A stretch of 64,000 nt of DNA from Pseudoxanthomonas suwonensis J47 (GCF_000513955.1 NZ_AZUZ01000006.1:30339-94338), one strand, 5' to 3'; shown: positions 15,549 through 25,208, counted from the stretch's first letter. Program-made: numbers and translations. Notes: generated by a model not told the origin, from the letters alone.

Positions 15549-16289
15549 TCAGCGGCGGTCGCGCTTGCGCTGGTTGCGCCGGTCCTGGGTACCGGCACTG
15601 CCCTGGGTCGCGCGCAGCCGCGCTTCCCCCGCATGCAGGTCCTGCAGCGTCGCCGGGTCGGCGGTGCCGGCCTGCGCGGCGCCGGGGTCATGCCCGCCAT
15701 GGGGATCCTCGAGCAGCCGCCACGGCGGCGTCTGCTTCGCCTGCTCCTGCTTCGCCTCCAGCAGTTCGCGGGTATGGGTCAGCGCGTCTTCCGGCGTCGG
15801 CGCGCTGGACGGGACGGGGGGCGCCTCGGGCGGCCTGCGCCGGGAACGGGCGGGCGACTTCGCCTCGCCGGCCCCTCGCGCCGTCCTGGCAGCGGTCTTC
15901 CTGGCCGTAGGGCCCCTGGCGACCTTGCGCGGCGCCTTCTTCGCGGCCGTCTTCCTGGCGACGGTTTTCTTCGCCACCGCCTTCCTGGCCCTCGTATTCT
16001 TCGCCGTCGCCCTGGGCGGCGCGGCCTTCTTCGCGGCCTTGCGGACGGTCTTCCCCGCAGGCGCCTTCTTTGCTGCCGCCTTCCTGGCCGGTGCCTTCTT
16101 CGCCGCGACCCTGCCGGTCGCCTTCTTCCCCGGGGTCTTCGCTGCCGCGGTCTTGCGGGTGGCGGTCTTCGCAGCCTTCTTCGCGGTCTTCTTCGTGGCT
16201 TTCTTCGCGATCTTCCCGGCCGCCTTTTTCGCCGCCGTCTTCTTCGTCGCGCTGCGGGAGCCGGTTTTCCGTGCCGTGCGGGTTGCCAT
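15549..16289 (-). CDS. Histone H1-like lysine/alanine-rich protein
   Basis: A 246-residue very basic protein whose first 150 residues consist of degenerate repeats such as KKTAAKKA, ARKTAAKKAP and KKAPAGKTVRKAAKK, the AKKA/PAKK style of bacterial H1-like and AlgP/HctB proteins that coat DNA. The C-terminal 90 residues differ: Pro/Arg-rich, then a more ordinary region (PTPEDALTHTRELLEAKQEQ, PPWRLLEDPHGGHDPGAA), so it is a two-part protein. The start at 16289 (MATRTARKTG) follows GGAGG five bases upstream. A nucleoid role is expected from composition. The repeat tract is prone to length change. Confidence 0.82.
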   Translation of the reverse strand: MATRTARKTGSRSATKKTAAKKAAGKIAKKATKKTAKKAAKTATRKTAAAKTPGKKATGRVAAKKAPARKAAAKKAPAGKTVRKAAKKAAPPRATAKNTRARKAVAKKTVARKTAAKKAPRKVARGPTARKTAARTARGAGEAKSPARSRRRPPEAPPVPSSAPTPEDALTHTRELLEAKQEQAKQTPPWRLLEDPHGGHDPGAAQAGTADPATLQDLHAGEARLRATQGSAGTQDRRNQRKRDRR

Positions 16290-16359
16290 CTCCACCTCCG
16301 TCTGTCGGACGGAGGCGACGGTGGCATGCCCGGCATTCACGCCGGGTGAGCGCGCCGGC

Positions 16360-16977
16360 TCAGCGGAAGCTCGGGTTGAGCAGCTGGCCGAGGAACACGT
16401 TCACCAGCCGCGGCTCCATCGCCAGCATGAACATCACGCCGAACACCGCGCCGGCCAGGTGCGCGCTGTGGTTGACGTTGTCCCCGCCCTTGCGGTCCAT
16501 CCAGATGCTGTAGCCGACGTAGAACACCGCGTACAGGATCGCCGGCGCCGGGATGAAGAACACGAAGATCAGCGACCACGGCTGGATCAGGATGAAGGCG
16601 AACAGCACCGCCGACACCGCCCCGGAAGCGCCCAGGCTGAAGTAGTTCGGGTTCTTCTGGTTCTTCAGGTAGCTGGGCAGGATCGAGACCACCAGCGCGG
16701 CCAGGTAGAACAGCGGATAGGTCAGCACGCTGCCGGTCAGCTGCCGCATCACCTGCTCGATCAGCCGGCCGAAGAAGAACAGCGTGACCAAGTTGAACAG
16801 CAGGTGCGGGAAGTCCGCGTGCAGGAAGCCGTAGCTGACCAGCCGCCAGTACTCGTGCTTGCGCGCCACCGCCGGCGGCCACAGGATCAGGCGGTCGACG
16901 ATGCGGCGGTCGTTGAAGGCCAGCCACGACAGCAGCGCGGTGGCGGCGATCAGCAGCAGGGTGATGGGGCTGGACAT
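16360..16977 (-). CDS. Rhomboid family intramembrane serine protease
   Basis: Six-helix membrane protease of 205 residues that cleaves helices within the inner membrane. The catalytic pair is visible: the serine in GASG (S119) and histidine in NHSAHLAG (H173), with the HxxxN oxyanion motif in HADFPHLLFN (H58, N62). It starts eight bases after the peptide transporter upstream, so the two are cotranscribed. Natural substrates are unknown; in other bacteria rhomboids remove orphan membrane proteins. The start at 16977 gives MSSPITLLLIAATALL, going straight into the first helix. Confidence 0.95.
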   Translation of the reverse strand: MSSPITLLLIAATALLSWLAFNDRRIVDRLILWPPAVARKHEYWRLVSYGFLHADFPHLLFNLVTLFFFGRLIEQVMRQLTGSVLTYPLFYLAALVVSILPSYLKNQKNPNYFSLGASGAVSAVLFAFILIQPWSLIFVFFIPAPAILYAVFYVGYSIWMDRKGGDNVNHSAHLAGAVFGVMFMLAMEPRLVNVFLGQLLNPSFR

Positions 16978-16985
16978 CGCGATCC

Positions 16986-18551
16986 TCAGGTTCCGGCCGG
17001 GCGGTAGTTGTCGACCATCCGGTAGCTGCGCGCGTACAGCCCGAACACCAGCGCCGCCACCAGGGCGAATGCCGCGAAGAAGAACATCTGGAACGCGGTC
17101 GTGCTCAACCCGGTGCCGGCGATGCTGCCGGTCACCGTGTCGTTGCGCACCGCCGCATTGGCCAGCAGCACCCACAGGTTGCCGATGGTCGTGGTCAGGT
17201 TCCAGAAGCTCATGACCACGCCCTTCATCGCCGCCGGCGCCTGGCTGTAGGCGAACTCCAGGCCGGTGGCCGAGACCAGCACCTCGCCGAAGGTCAGCAG
17301 CGCGTACGGCAGCACCTGCCAGACGATCGACATCGGCTCGCCGCCGTCCATGACCACCTGGATGCCGCCGATCACGATCCACGACAGGCCGCTGAAGGCG
17401 ATGCCGGCGGTCATCCGCCGCAGCGCGGTCGGCTCCCAGCCGAAGCGGCGCAGCGCCGGGTACAGGACCAGGTTGTTGAACGGGATCAGGATCATCACCA
17501 GGGCCGGGTTCAGCGCCTGCATCTGCGAGGACACGAACCACTCCGGCTTGGTCATCTCGTTGCCCTGGATCACCCAGGTCGAGGCCTTCTGGTCGAACAG
17601 CGAGAAGAACGGCGTGGTCAGGGCGAAGATCACCAGCACCCGCAGCACGCTGCGCGCACCGTCCACGGCCACGTCGGAGTGCACGCCGCGGGCGCGCTCC
17701 AGCTGCATCCAGGCGCCGCCGCCGACGCCGGCCAGCAGGACCACCAGCGCCACGCACAGCGCGATGACGAAGCCCAGCGACGGCACCAGCGCCAGCGACG
17801 CGACCGCCAGCGCCACGCCGGCCACCGCCAGCCACAGTCCGCCCCGGCCCTGCCCCGGCGCCTGCGCCAGCAGCGCGGTGCGGATCACCTTCGAGAACGC
17901 ATCCGGGTCCTCGGTGCGCGCTGGCGGCAGCATCACGTAGCGCTTGCGGCCCAGCCAGAACACGAAGGTGGCCACGAACATCAGCAGGCCGGGGATGCCG
18001 AACGCCACCGCCGGGCCGAAGTTCTTCAGGAACAGCGGCATCAGCAGCGAGGCGAACAGCGAGCCGAAGTTGATGATCCAGTAGAAGGCGTCGAAGACGA
18101 TCTTCGCCAAGTGCTTGTTCGACTGGTTGAACTGGTCGCCCATGAACGAGGCCACCAGCGGCTTGATGCCGCCGGCGCCCAGCGCGATCAGCGCCAGGCC
18201 GGTGAAGAAGCCGGCGCGGTTGTCCTCGAACAGCGCCAGGCAGGCATGGCCGGCGCAATAGACCAGCGAGAACCAGAGGATGGTGTTGTACTTGCCGAAG
18301 AAGCGGTCGGCCAGGTACCCGCCCAGCAGCGGGAAGAAGTACACACCGATCATGAAGGTGTGCATCAGGTCCTTGGCGGCCAGTTCCCGCTCCTGCCCGG
18401 CCATGATGTGCTGCAGCAGGGTCGAGGTGATCAGGAACTGCACCAGGATGTTGCGCATCCCGTAGAAGCTGAAGCGTTCGCAGGCCTCGTTGCCGATGAT
18501 GTTGGCGATCTGGCGGGGCATGCGCGCCTTGGCGGCGGCGGTATCGGTCAT
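16986..18551 (-). CDS. POT/PTR2 family proton-coupled peptide transporter
   Basis: Major-facilitator protein of 521 residues importing di- and tripeptides with protons. The N-terminal segment ACERFSFYGMRNILVQFL is the family signature, followed by IGVYFFPLLGGYLADRFFGK (MFS loop 2-3), GAGGIKPLVASFMGDQF and FYWIINFGSL. Twelve to fourteen helices are visible. It is upstream of the rhomboid gene and divergent from the M14 peptidase at 18699; peptide uptake beside a peptidase is coherent. The start at 18551 has no strong SD. The 147-base gap to the M14 gene must hold both promoters but I see no convincing boxes there. Confidence 0.95.
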   Translation of the reverse strand: MTDTAAAKARMPRQIANIIGNEACERFSFYGMRNILVQFLITSTLLQHIMAGQERELAAKDLMHTFMIGVYFFPLLGGYLADRFFGKYNTILWFSLVYCAGHACLALFEDNRAGFFTGLALIALGAGGIKPLVASFMGDQFNQSNKHLAKIVFDAFYWIINFGSLFASLLMPLFLKNFGPAVAFGIPGLLMFVATFVFWLGRKRYVMLPPARTEDPDAFSKVIRTALLAQAPGQGRGGLWLAVAGVALAVASLALVPSLGFVIALCVALVVLLAGVGGGAWMQLERARGVHSDVAVDGARSVLRVLVIFALTTPFFSLFDQKASTWVIQGNEMTKPEWFVSSQMQALNPALVMILIPFNNLVLYPALRRFGWEPTALRRMTAGIAFSGLSWIVIGGIQVVMDGGEPMSIVWQVLPYALLTFGEVLVSATGLEFAYSQAPAAMKGVVMSFWNLTTTIGNLWVLLANAAVRNDTVTGSIAGTGLSTTAFQMFFFAAFALVAALVFGLYARSYRMVDNYRPAGT

Positions 18552-18698
18552 CTCGGGGTCTGTCGCAAAAGAAGCCGAGGGTACCCGATCCGCCGCAGGC
18601 ACCGGAACCCGGACGCCCGGCGCGGCGGCCCGGCATGGCCCCCGCCGGCGGCCGGCTGGCATCATGGCGGCTTGCCCCTTGCCGGACCCGTCCCGACC

Positions 18699-20507
18699 AT
18701 GCCCTCGCGCGCTCCCTGGCTCCGCCTCCTGTCCATCCCGCTGGCCGTGATGTCGGCGCTCGCTCCCGCCGCGGCCGCCACGCCGCCGGCCGCGAACCCG
18801 GACCTGTCCACGGTTGCCGAGCGTTCCGGCTTCCAGCGCACCGGCCGCTACGCCGAGGTCGGGGAACTGGCCGCCGCGTTCCAGGCGCGCTGGCCGGACC
18901 GGGTGGCGGTCCGCAGCTTCGGCACCACGCCGGAGGGCCGGCCGATGCACGTGCTGGTGGTGACCGCCACCGGCGCGTTCGAGCCGGAAGAGGCACGCCG
19001 CCGCAACCTGCCGGTGGTGCTGGTCCAGGGCGGCATCCACGCCGGCGAGTCCGACGGCAAGGACGCCGGCTTCCTGGCCCTGCGCGAGGTGCTCGAGGGC
19101 AAGGCCGCGCCCGGCGCGCTGGACCGGCTGGTATGGCTGTTCGTGCCGGTGTTCAACGTCGACGGCCACGAGCGCTTCGGCCGCTGGAACCGTCCCAACC
19201 AGCGCGGCCCGGAGGAAATGGGCTGGCGCACCACCGCGCAGAACTTCAACCTCAACCGCGACTACGTGAAGGCCGACTCGCCGGAAATGCGGGCGATGCT
19301 GCGCCTGGTGCAGGAATGGGACCCGCTGGCCACGGTCGACCTGCACGCCACCGACGGCGCGCAGTTCGAGCACGACATCTCCTTCCAGGTCGAACCGCTG
19401 CACGCCGGCGACGCGGCCCTGCGCGAGATCGGCCGCGCCTGGCGCGACGGCGTCGCCGCCGACCTGGCGGAAGCCGGTTCGCTGCCACTGGTGTTCTATC
19501 CGGAGTTCGTGGTCGAGGACGATCCGGCCTCCGGCTTCGAGGACGGGGTGGCCCCGCCGCGCTTCTCGCACGGCTATTTCCTGCTGCGCAACCGCCTGGG
19601 CATGCTGGTCGAGACGCACTCGTGGAAGCCGTATCCGGAACGCGTGCGCGCCACCCGCAGCGCGGTGGTCTCGGTGCTGGAGCACATCGCCCGCGAGGGT
19701 GCGAAGTGGCGCCGCATCGCCAGCGAGGCCGATGCCCGCGCCGCGCGCCTGCCCGGCAGGGAGGAGCCGCTGGCGTGGAAGGCTACCGACGAGGCGCGCA
19801 CGGTCGAGTTCCGCGGCTACGCCTACACGCGCACGCCGTCGGAGGTTTCCGGCGCGCTGATGACGCGCTACGACGAGACCACTCCGCAGGTCTGGCGCCT
19901 GCCGCTGCGCGACCACGTGGTACCGGCGCTGAGCGCCACCGCGCCGCGCGCCGGCTACCTGGTGCCGCCGGCGTGGGTCGATTTCGTGCGCCCCACGCTT
20001 GATGCGCATGGCGTGTCCTACCGCCGCCTCGACCAGGCCTGGCCGGCCGCGCCGGTACAGGCCTTCCGCAGCGAATCGCCGGACTTCGCCGCGCGCCCGG
20101 TGGAAGGCCGGCAGCGCCTCACCGTGCAGGGCGAGTGGAAACCGGAAAGCCGCGACATCGGCGCCGGCGCACTGTACGTGCCGGCCGGCCAGCCGCTGGC
20201 GCGACTGGTGCTGGCCCTGCTGGAACCGCAGGCGCCGGACTCCCTGGCCGCCTGGGGCGGGTTCAACAACGCCTTCGAACGCAAGGAGTACATGGAGCCG
20301 TACGTGGCCGAAGAGGTTGCCCGGCAGATGCTGGACGCCGACCCTGCGCTGCGCGAAGAATTCCGCCAGCGCCTGGCCTCGGACCCGGGGTTCGCCGCCG
20401 ACCCGGATGCGCGCCTGGACTTCTTCTACCGGCGCCATCCGGCCTGGGACGAACGCTACGGCCTGTACCCCGTGTTGCGCCTGGACCAGCCCCCGCCCGA
20501 ACGCTGA
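18699..20507 (+). CDS. Secreted M14-family zinc carboxypeptidase
   Basis: A 602-residue exported peptidase. A signal peptide (LRLLSIPLAVMSALAPAAAA) precedes the M14 catalytic domain (about residues 40-330). Zinc ligands are H114 and E117 in GGIHAGESDGKDAG and H216 in TVDLHATDG; the substrate-binding arginine is in NLNRDY and the catalytic glutamate is in GMLVETHSWKP (E305). The remaining C-terminal 270 residues form one or two extra domains of unknown role, including YMEPYVAEEVARQML near the end. Only the ATG at 18699 gives a signal peptide. The next gene begins six bases after its stop. Confidence 0.93.
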   Translation: MPSRAPWLRLLSIPLAVMSALAPAAAATPPAANPDLSTVAERSGFQRTGRYAEVGELAAAFQARWPDRVAVRSFGTTPEGRPMHVLVVTATGAFEPEEARRRNLPVVLVQGGIHAGESDGKDAGFLALREVLEGKAAPGALDRLVWLFVPVFNVDGHERFGRWNRPNQRGPEEMGWRTTAQNFNLNRDYVKADSPEMRAMLRLVQEWDPLATVDLHATDGAQFEHDISFQVEPLHAGDAALREIGRAWRDGVAADLAEAGSLPLVFYPEFVVEDDPASGFEDGVAPPRFSHGYFLLRNRLGMLVETHSWKPYPERVRATRSAVVSVLEHIAREGAKWRRIASEADARAARLPGREEPLAWKATDEARTVEFRGYAYTRTPSEVSGALMTRYDETTPQVWRLPLRDHVVPALSATAPRAGYLVPPAWVDFVRPTLDAHGVSYRRLDQAWPAAPVQAFRSESPDFAARPVEGRQRLTVQGEWKPESRDIGAGALYVPAGQPLARLVLALLEPQAPDSLAAWGGFNNAFERKEYMEPYVAEEVARQMLDADPALREEFRQRLASDPGFAADPDARLDFFYRRHPAWDERYGLYPVLRLDQPPPER

Positions 20508-20513
20508 GCCGCC

Positions 20514-21392
20514 ATGAACGCCGCCCTGCCCCGCTTCCTCGCCTGCCTGCTGCTCTGCGTCGGCCTGACGGGAGGCGCGGCGGCGGCGAATGACGACGAC
20601 GGCGCGGGTGCCACGCACGCCGCGCCGGACTTCACCCTCGTCACCCTCAACCTGTACCACGACCGCGACGACTGGCCGCGGCGGCGCGAACAGATCGTGG
20701 CCGAGCTGCGCCGCCTGCAGCCGGATGCCGTCGCGCTGCAGGAAGTCCTGCAGCACGAGGACCTGCCGAACCAGGCCGCGTGGCTGGCCAACGAAATGGG
20801 CTACGACTGGCATTTCGTCACCACCGATCCACCCAGCCAGTCTCGGCGCTACGGCAACGCCGTGCTCACCCGGCAGGCGCCGCTGGAGCTGGGCGAGACC
20901 CTGCTGCATCCGCTGGAGGACCACCGCACCGCCGGCTTCGTGCGCGTGCTCGCCGGTGGACGGCCGCTCAACCTCTACGTCACCCACCTGTACTGGGCGC
21001 CCGATGGCGCGGAGACGCGCGCCCGCCAGCTGGCCGACCTGATGGCCTACATCGAGGCGACTTCCGCCGGCGCGCCTTCGCTCATCGCCGGCGACTTCAA
21101 CGCCGAAGCCGACGCGCCGGAGCTGCACCCGCTGCGCGAACGCTGGATCGACGCCTGGACCGCGCTGCATCCGCACGTCCCGCTCGCCGAAGCCACCACG
21201 CTCAATCCCGCCTACTTCACCGTGCCGGCGCGGGTCGACCACGTGTTCGTGGAAGCCGGCCGGCTGAAGCCGGTGGAGGCGCGGCTGCTGTTCACCGAAG
21301 CGGACGCGGAAGGCACCTGGGCCTCCGACCATCGCGGCCTGCTGGTGCGCGTCCGCCTGAAGGAGCACGCCGGCGCGGCGGCCGCGCCGTGA
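20514..21392 (+). CDS. Secreted endonuclease/exonuclease/phosphatase-family hydrolase
   Basis: A 292-residue exported protein: signal peptide (RFLACLLLCVGLTGGAAAA), then an EEP (DNase I-like) domain. Metal and catalytic residues are visible in TLNLYHDRDDW, ALQEVLQHEDLP, AGDFNAEADAPEL and the terminal ASDHRGLLVRV. It lies six bases downstream of the M14 peptidase, so the pair forms an operon of secreted hydrolases, perhaps for nutrient scavenging. The fold covers nucleases, sphingomyelinases and phosphatases; sequence alone does not choose among them. Confidence 0.9.
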   Translation: MNAALPRFLACLLLCVGLTGGAAAANDDDGAGATHAAPDFTLVTLNLYHDRDDWPRRREQIVAELRRLQPDAVALQEVLQHEDLPNQAAWLANEMGYDWHFVTTDPPSQSRRYGNAVLTRQAPLELGETLLHPLEDHRTAGFVRVLAGGRPLNLYVTHLYWAPDGAETRARQLADLMAYIEATSAGAPSLIAGDFNAEADAPELHPLRERWIDAWTALHPHVPLAEATTLNPAYFTVPARVDHVFVEAGRLKPVEARLLFTEADAEGTWASDHRGLLVRVRLKEHAGAAAAP

Positions 21393-21404
21393 TGCCTGCC
21401 GCGG

Positions 21405-21451
21405 TTTAATGTTTCGCACACGCAGCCTTCGCGCGATGCGTGCGTGGCGAA
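21405..21451 (+). promoter_or_regulatory. -10-like box and hairpin upstream of the PfpI gene
   Basis: TTTAAT (21405-21410) could be a -10 box; it is followed by an imperfect stem-loop (TTCGC 21413-21417 with GCGAA 21447-21451, inner CACGCA 21419-21424 with TGCGTG 21437-21442) in the leader of the gene starting at 21495. No -35 match is evident. Confidence 0.3.
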
Positions 21452-21494
21452 CGCGAGGATGCCGGTTCCCCTTCGATCCGACAGGAACCGCACG

Positions 21495-22061
21495 ATGAGC
21501 CATCTCACCGGGAAACGCGTCGCCATCCTCGCCAGCGACGGCTTCGAGGAATCCGAACTGCTGGAACCGCTGCGCGCCCTGCGCGAACACGGCGCCGAGG
21601 TCGACGTGGTCTCCCCGGGCAGCGGCACGATCCAGGGCATGCGCCACTTCGACAAGGGCGAGAGCGTCAAGGTCGACCGCAAGGTCGGCGATGCCAGCGC
21701 CGGCGACTACGACGCCCTGGTCATCCCCGGCGGCCTGTTCAATCCGGACGCGCTGCGCAACGACGACGACGCGATCCGCTTCACCCGCGCCTTCTTCGAG
21801 GCCGGCAAGCCGGTCGGCGCGATCTGCCACGGCCCATGGGTGCTGGTGAACGCCGGCGTGGTCGAGGATCGCGAGCTGACTTCGGTCGCGAACATCCAGC
21901 GCGACCTGGAGAACGCCGGCGCCCGCTGGGTCGACCGCGAGGTCGTCGTCGACCAGGGCCTGGTCACCAGCCGTACCCCGAAGGACCTGCCGGCGTTCTG
22001 CGCCAAGCTGGTCGAGGAGATCGCCGAGGGCCGCCATGCCGGCCAGGAGGCCGCCGCATGA
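21495..22061 (+). CDS. PfpI/DJ-1 family protein (YhbO/YajL-like)
   Basis: A 188-residue class I glutamine-amidotransferase-fold protein. The nucleophile cysteine elbow is in GAICHGPWVL, with DGFEESELLEPLRALREHGAEVD and DALVIPGGLFNPDALR as the other family segments. Members have been described as intracellular proteases, chaperones or deglycases/glyoxalases; the exact activity is debated. The start at 21495 (MSHLTGKRVAILASDGFEE) follows ACAGGAAC. Its stop overlaps the ATG of the next gene (ATGA at 22058-22061), so the two are translationally coupled even though the second is broken. Confidence 0.93.
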   Translation: MSHLTGKRVAILASDGFEESELLEPLRALREHGAEVDVVSPGSGTIQGMRHFDKGESVKVDRKVGDASAGDYDALVIPGGLFNPDALRNDDDAIRFTRAFFEAGKPVGAICHGPWVLVNAGVVEDRELTSVANIQRDLENAGARWVDREVVVDQGLVTSRTPKDLPAFCAKLVEEIAEGRHAGQEAAA

Positions 22062-22482
22062 GGAAGATGCTGCAGGGCACCGCCCTGGTCGCCGGCGGGC
22101 TGGCGGTACTGCTGCTGGCTGCCTGCCGCCCCGATGCACCCGAGGCCACGCCGGCCGAAACCGCCGCCAGCAGCGTCCAGGACGCCGCCGCGCCCCAACC
22201 TGCCGCTGGCGAAGCGACCCTGGACCCGGCTGCACCGCCGCCGGGCGCCACGGCCGAGGCCACCGCGGTGGTCAACACCCACTGGCAATGCGGTGACCAG
22301 CGCGTAGCCGTACGCTTCGACAATGCGGCGCAGACGGTCACCGTGGTCCACGACCGCGGCGAGATGGTCCTGCCGCAGGAGATGGCAACGAGTTCTGGAC
22401 CAAGGGCCCGACCGCCACCCTCACCCTGTCCGGTACCCCTGCACGCGAGTGCAGCGAGATCGGCGCCAACGGCGCCCCCTGA
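22058..22482 (+). pseudogene. MliC-like lysozyme-inhibitor lipoprotein with frameshifting deletion
   Basis: The N-terminal half encodes a good lipoprotein signal (LAVLLLAAC), a linker, and the first strands of an MliC-type domain (HWQCGDQRVAVRFDNAAQTV, HDRGEMVLPQE). Then the frame breaks near 22379-22383: the rest of the domain (DGNEFWTKGPTATLTLSG, ARECSEIGANGAP, stop at 22480-22482) continues in the -1 frame, and the roughly ten residues that normally join the halves (an SASGARY-like stretch) are missing. A deletion of about 31 bases (3n+1) explains both. As written, the original frame stays open to 23455, which would give a meaningless 465-residue product. MliC proteins inhibit C-type lysozyme. 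Either a pseudogene or an assembly error. Confidence 0.75.
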
Positions 22483-22506
22483 CCCGTCCCCGAGGCGGAA
22501 AGGAAA

Positions 22507-22527
22507 CGGCCCCGCATTGCGGGGCCG
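22507..22527 (-). terminator. Terminator hairpin of htpX
   Basis: A 9-bp stem (CGGCCCCGC at 22507-22515 with 22519-22527) closed by three bases. On the minus strand it is followed by TTTCCTTTCC, so it best serves htpX, whose stop is 29 bases upstream of it. Confidence 0.65.
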
Positions 22528-22555
22528 CTCCATATCCGGAAGTCGCAAGGACCAC

Positions 22556-23431
22556 TCAGGCGGCCGTGGCCGAGCGCAGCGCAGCGATGCGCTCGGACAG
22601 CGGTGGGTGGCTCATGAACAGCCTGCGCAGGCCCTGGCCCATGCCGCCGGCGATGCCGAAGGCCTCGACCTGCGCCGGCAGCGTGCTCTGGCCCTGGTTG
22701 AGCGACAGCCGCTCCAGCGCCGCGATCATCTTGTGGCGGCCGGCCAGCTGCGCACCGCCGGCGTCGGCGCGGAACTCGCGGCGGCGCGAGAACCACATCG
22801 CGATCATGGTCGCGAACAGGCCGAACACCATCTCCAGCACCAGGACGATGGCGAAATAGGCCATGCCGCGGCCCCCGCCCTCGCGGTTGCCGGACAGGTA
22901 GGTGTCAACGATGCCACCCACCACCCGCGCCAGCACGATCACGAAGGTATTGAGGACGCCCTGCAGCAGGGCCATGGTCACCATGTCGCCGTTGGCGACG
23001 TGGGTGATCTCGTGGCCGAGCACGGCCTCGGCCTCGTCGGCGTTCATCTGCCGCAGCAGCCCGGTGGACACCGCGACCAGCGCGTTGTTGCGGTTGGCGC
23101 CTGTGGCGAAGGCGTTGATCTCCGGCGCGTCGTACACCGCCACCTCCGGCATGCCGATGCCGGCGGCCCGGGCCTGGCGCTGCACGGTGGCCAGCAGCCA
23201 GCGCTCGGCGTCGTTGCGCGGCTGGGTGATCACCTGCGCGCCGGTGCTGCGCTTGGCCATCCACTTGGACAGCATCAGCGAGACGAAGGAACCGCCGAAG
23301 CCGAACAGCCCCGCCATGATCAGCAGCCCGCCCATCTGGCCCGGGTGCACGCCCAGGACCGACATGATGATGCCGACCAGGAACAGCACGGCGAGGTTGG
23401 TGGCGAGGAACAGCGCGATGCGGGTGAACAT
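22556..23431 (-). CDS. htpX: Membrane zinc metalloprotease HtpX
   Basis: A 291-residue M48 protease that degrades damaged inner-membrane proteins together with FtsH. Two N-terminal helices ([20 protein letters not shown] and [19 protein letters not shown]) precede the zinc motif HEITH (residues 140-144), two more hydrophobic segments follow, and the third ligand lies in [11 protein letters not shown]. Length matches E. coli HtpX (293). It is divergent from gluQ; about 90 bases separate the starts. Cpx-type regulation would be expected from E. coli but no site is recognised. Confidence 0.96.
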   Translation of the reverse strand: MFTRIALFLATNLAVLFLVGIIMSVLGVHPGQMGGLLIMAGLFGFGGSFVSLMLSKWMAKRSTGAQVITQPRNDAERWLLATVQRQARAAGIGMPEVAVYDAPEINAFATGANRNNALVAVSTGLLRQMNADEAEAVLGHEITHVANGDMVTMALLQGVLNTFVIVLARVVGGIVDTYLSGNREGGGRGMAYFAIVLVLEMVFGLFATMIAMWFSRRREFRADAGGAQLAGRHKMIAALERLSLNQGQSTLPAQVEAFGIAGGMGQGLRRLFMSHPPLSERIAALRSATAA

Positions 23432-23523
23432 TGCGAAGGGTCTCCGGGAGCGTGACGGTCTGCCGGCGGTAATGGGTGCGGCATGGCTTGAAATCAAGGG
23501 CGGCGCGCCGCGACCATGCGCCG

Positions 23524-24471
23524 ATGAGTTCCCCCGCCGACACGACACCGGTGCCGTACCGCGGCCGCTTCGCGCCCTCGCCCACCGGACCGCTGCATGC
23601 CGGATCGCTGGTGGCGGCCTTCGGCAGCTGGCTGCTGGCACGCGCCGCCGGCGGCGAGTGGCTGGTGCGGATCGAGGACATCGACCCGCCGCGCGAGGTG
23701 CCCGGCGCCGCCGACGCGCAGCTGGCCGCGCTGTCCGCGTTCGGCCTGCTCGCCGACCGCCCGCCGGTGCGGCAGAGCGAGCGCCACCACCTCTACCGCG
23801 CCGCACTCGACCGCCTGGTCGAAGCCGGCCTCGCCTTCCCCTGTGCCTGCAGCCGCAGCGAACTGGCCGCGCAGTCCGGCATCCACCGCCAGTGCGTGGG
23901 CCCGGCTTCGCGGCGCACGCCGGCCTGGCGCCTGCGCGTGCCCGACGGCAGCGTGATCGCGTTCGAGGACGGGCTGCAGGGCCCGGTGGTGCAGGACGTG
24001 GCCGCGGAGGTCGGCGACTTCCTGCTGCTGCGCGCCGACGGCTGCTGGGCCTACCAGCTGGCGGTGGTGGTGGACGACGCCGACCAGGGAATCACCGATA
24101 TCGTCCGCGGCGCCGACCTGCTCGATTCGACGCCGCGGCAGATCCTGCTGCAGCGCGCGCTCGGCCTGCCCACGCCGCGCTACCTGCACCTGCCGCTGGT
24201 GCTGGACCCGGAGGGCCACAAGCTGTCCAAGTCCAGCGCCGCGCAACCGGTGGACCCGGCCGATCCGCTGCCGGCCCTGCGCCGTGCCTGGGCCCAGCTC
24301 GGCCAGGATCCGGCACCACTGGAGGGCGCCGGGAGCGTCGATGCACTGCTGCGGTGCGCGCTTCTGCACTTCGACAGGGCACGGTTGCCGGCGCGCTTGC
24401 ACTTTCATCGTGCCACCACTACAACTGGCGCCGATCACCCTGAATGCGCCTCCGGAGGCACCACGTCATGA
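23524..24471 (+). CDS. gluQ: Glutamyl-Q tRNA(Asp) synthetase
   Basis: A 315-residue paralogue of the glutamyl-tRNA synthetase catalytic core that attaches glutamate to queuosine in the anticodon of tRNA(Asp). Class I signatures are present ([13 protein letters not shown] for [12 protein letters not shown] for KMSKS); zinc cysteines lie in [10 protein letters not shown] and HRQCVG. There is no anticodon-binding domain, as expected. Slightly longer than usual (about 290-300) because the C-terminal tail runs through the ribosome binding site of the next gene. Its TGA overlaps the phaB ATG by four bases, coupling tRNA modification to PHA metabolism by position only. Confidence 0.94.
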   Translation: MSSPADTTPVPYRGRFAPSPTGPLHAGSLVAAFGSWLLARAAGGEWLVRIEDIDPPREVPGAADAQLAALSAFGLLADRPPVRQSERHHLYRAALDRLVEAGLAFPCACSRSELAAQSGIHRQCVGPASRRTPAWRLRVPDGSVIAFEDGLQGPVVQDVAAEVGDFLLLRADGCWAYQLAVVVDDADQGITDIVRGADLLDSTPRQILLQRALGLPTPRYLHLPLVLDPEGHKLSKSSAAQPVDPADPLPALRRAWAQLGQDPAPLEGAGSVDALLRCALLHFDRARLPARLHFHRATTTTGADHPECASGGTTS

Positions 24472-25208
24472 GCAGTCGCGTTGCACTGGTTACCGGCGGC
24501 ACCGGCGGCATCGGCACCGCGATCTGCAGGAAGCTGGCCGACATGGGCCACCGCGTCGCGACCAACTACCGCAACCAGGAAAAGGCCCTGGCCTGGCAGG
24601 CGCAGATGAAGGCCGACGGCTACGAGGTCACCCTGGTCAAGGGCGACGTCACCTCGCCCGAGGAAGCCGAGGCGATGGTGCGCGAGATCGAGGCGAAGCT
24701 CGGCCCGGTCGAGATCCTGGTCAACAACGCCGGCATCACCCGCGACGGCACCTTCCACAAGATGACCGCCCAGCAGTGGAACGAGGTCATCAACACCAAC
24801 CTCAACTCGGTGTTCAACGTCACCCGCCCGGTGATCGAGGGCATGCGCGAGCGCAAGTGGGGCCGGATCATCCAGATCAGTTCGATCAACGGTCTCAAGG
24901 GCCAGTACGGCCAGGCCAACTACGCCGCGGCCAAGGCCGGCATGCACGGCTTCACCATTTCGCTGGCGCGCGAGAACGCCAAGCTCGACATCACCGTCAA
25001 CACCGTCTCGCCCGGCTACGTGGCCACGGACATGGTGATGGCGGTACCGGAAGATGTGCGCGCCAAGATCGCCGCGGACATCCCCACCGGCCGCCTCGGC
25101 CGACCCGAGGAAATCGCCTACGCGGTGGGCTTCCTGGTCGACGAACAGGCCGCCTGGATCACCGGTTCCAACCTGGACATCAACGGCGGCCACCACATGG
25201 GCTGGTGA
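24468..25208 (+). CDS. phaB: Acetoacetyl-CoA reductase
   Basis: A 246-residue short-chain dehydrogenase that reduces acetoacetyl-CoA to (R)-3-hydroxybutyryl-CoA with NADPH, supplying polyhydroxybutyrate synthesis. The Rossmann motif is [25 protein letters not shown] follows, and the catalytic Ser139, Tyr152 and Lys156 are in [14 protein letters not shown] and [24 protein letters not shown] and [18 protein letters not shown] are the typical ends of PhaB rather than FabG. The start at 24468 follows GGAGG by nine bases and overlaps the gluQ stop. phaC and phaA are not in the window. Confidence 0.94.
   Translation: MSSRVALVTGGTGGIGTAICRKLADMGHRVATNYRNQEKALAWQAQMKADGYEVTLVKGDVTSPEEAEAMVREIEAKLGPVEILVNNAGITRDGTFHKMTAQQWNEVINTNLNSVFNVTRPVIEGMRERKWGRIIQISSINGLKGQYGQANYAAAKAGMHGFTISLARENAKLDITVNTVSPGYVATDMVMAVPEDVRAKIAADIPTGRLGRPEEIAYAVGFLVDEQAAWITGSNLDINGGHHMGW

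Noticed and set aside
16070..16349. Repetitive plus-strand sequence over the H1-like gene as a possible CRISPR or satellite array
   Set aside because: The repeats are short, degenerate and explained by the AKKA-type codons of the H1-like protein; no regular spacers.
22482..23455. C-terminal extension of the MliC-like frame running to 23455
   Set aside because: It exists only because a deletion put the frame antisense to htpX; the sequence is low-complexity and not protein-like.
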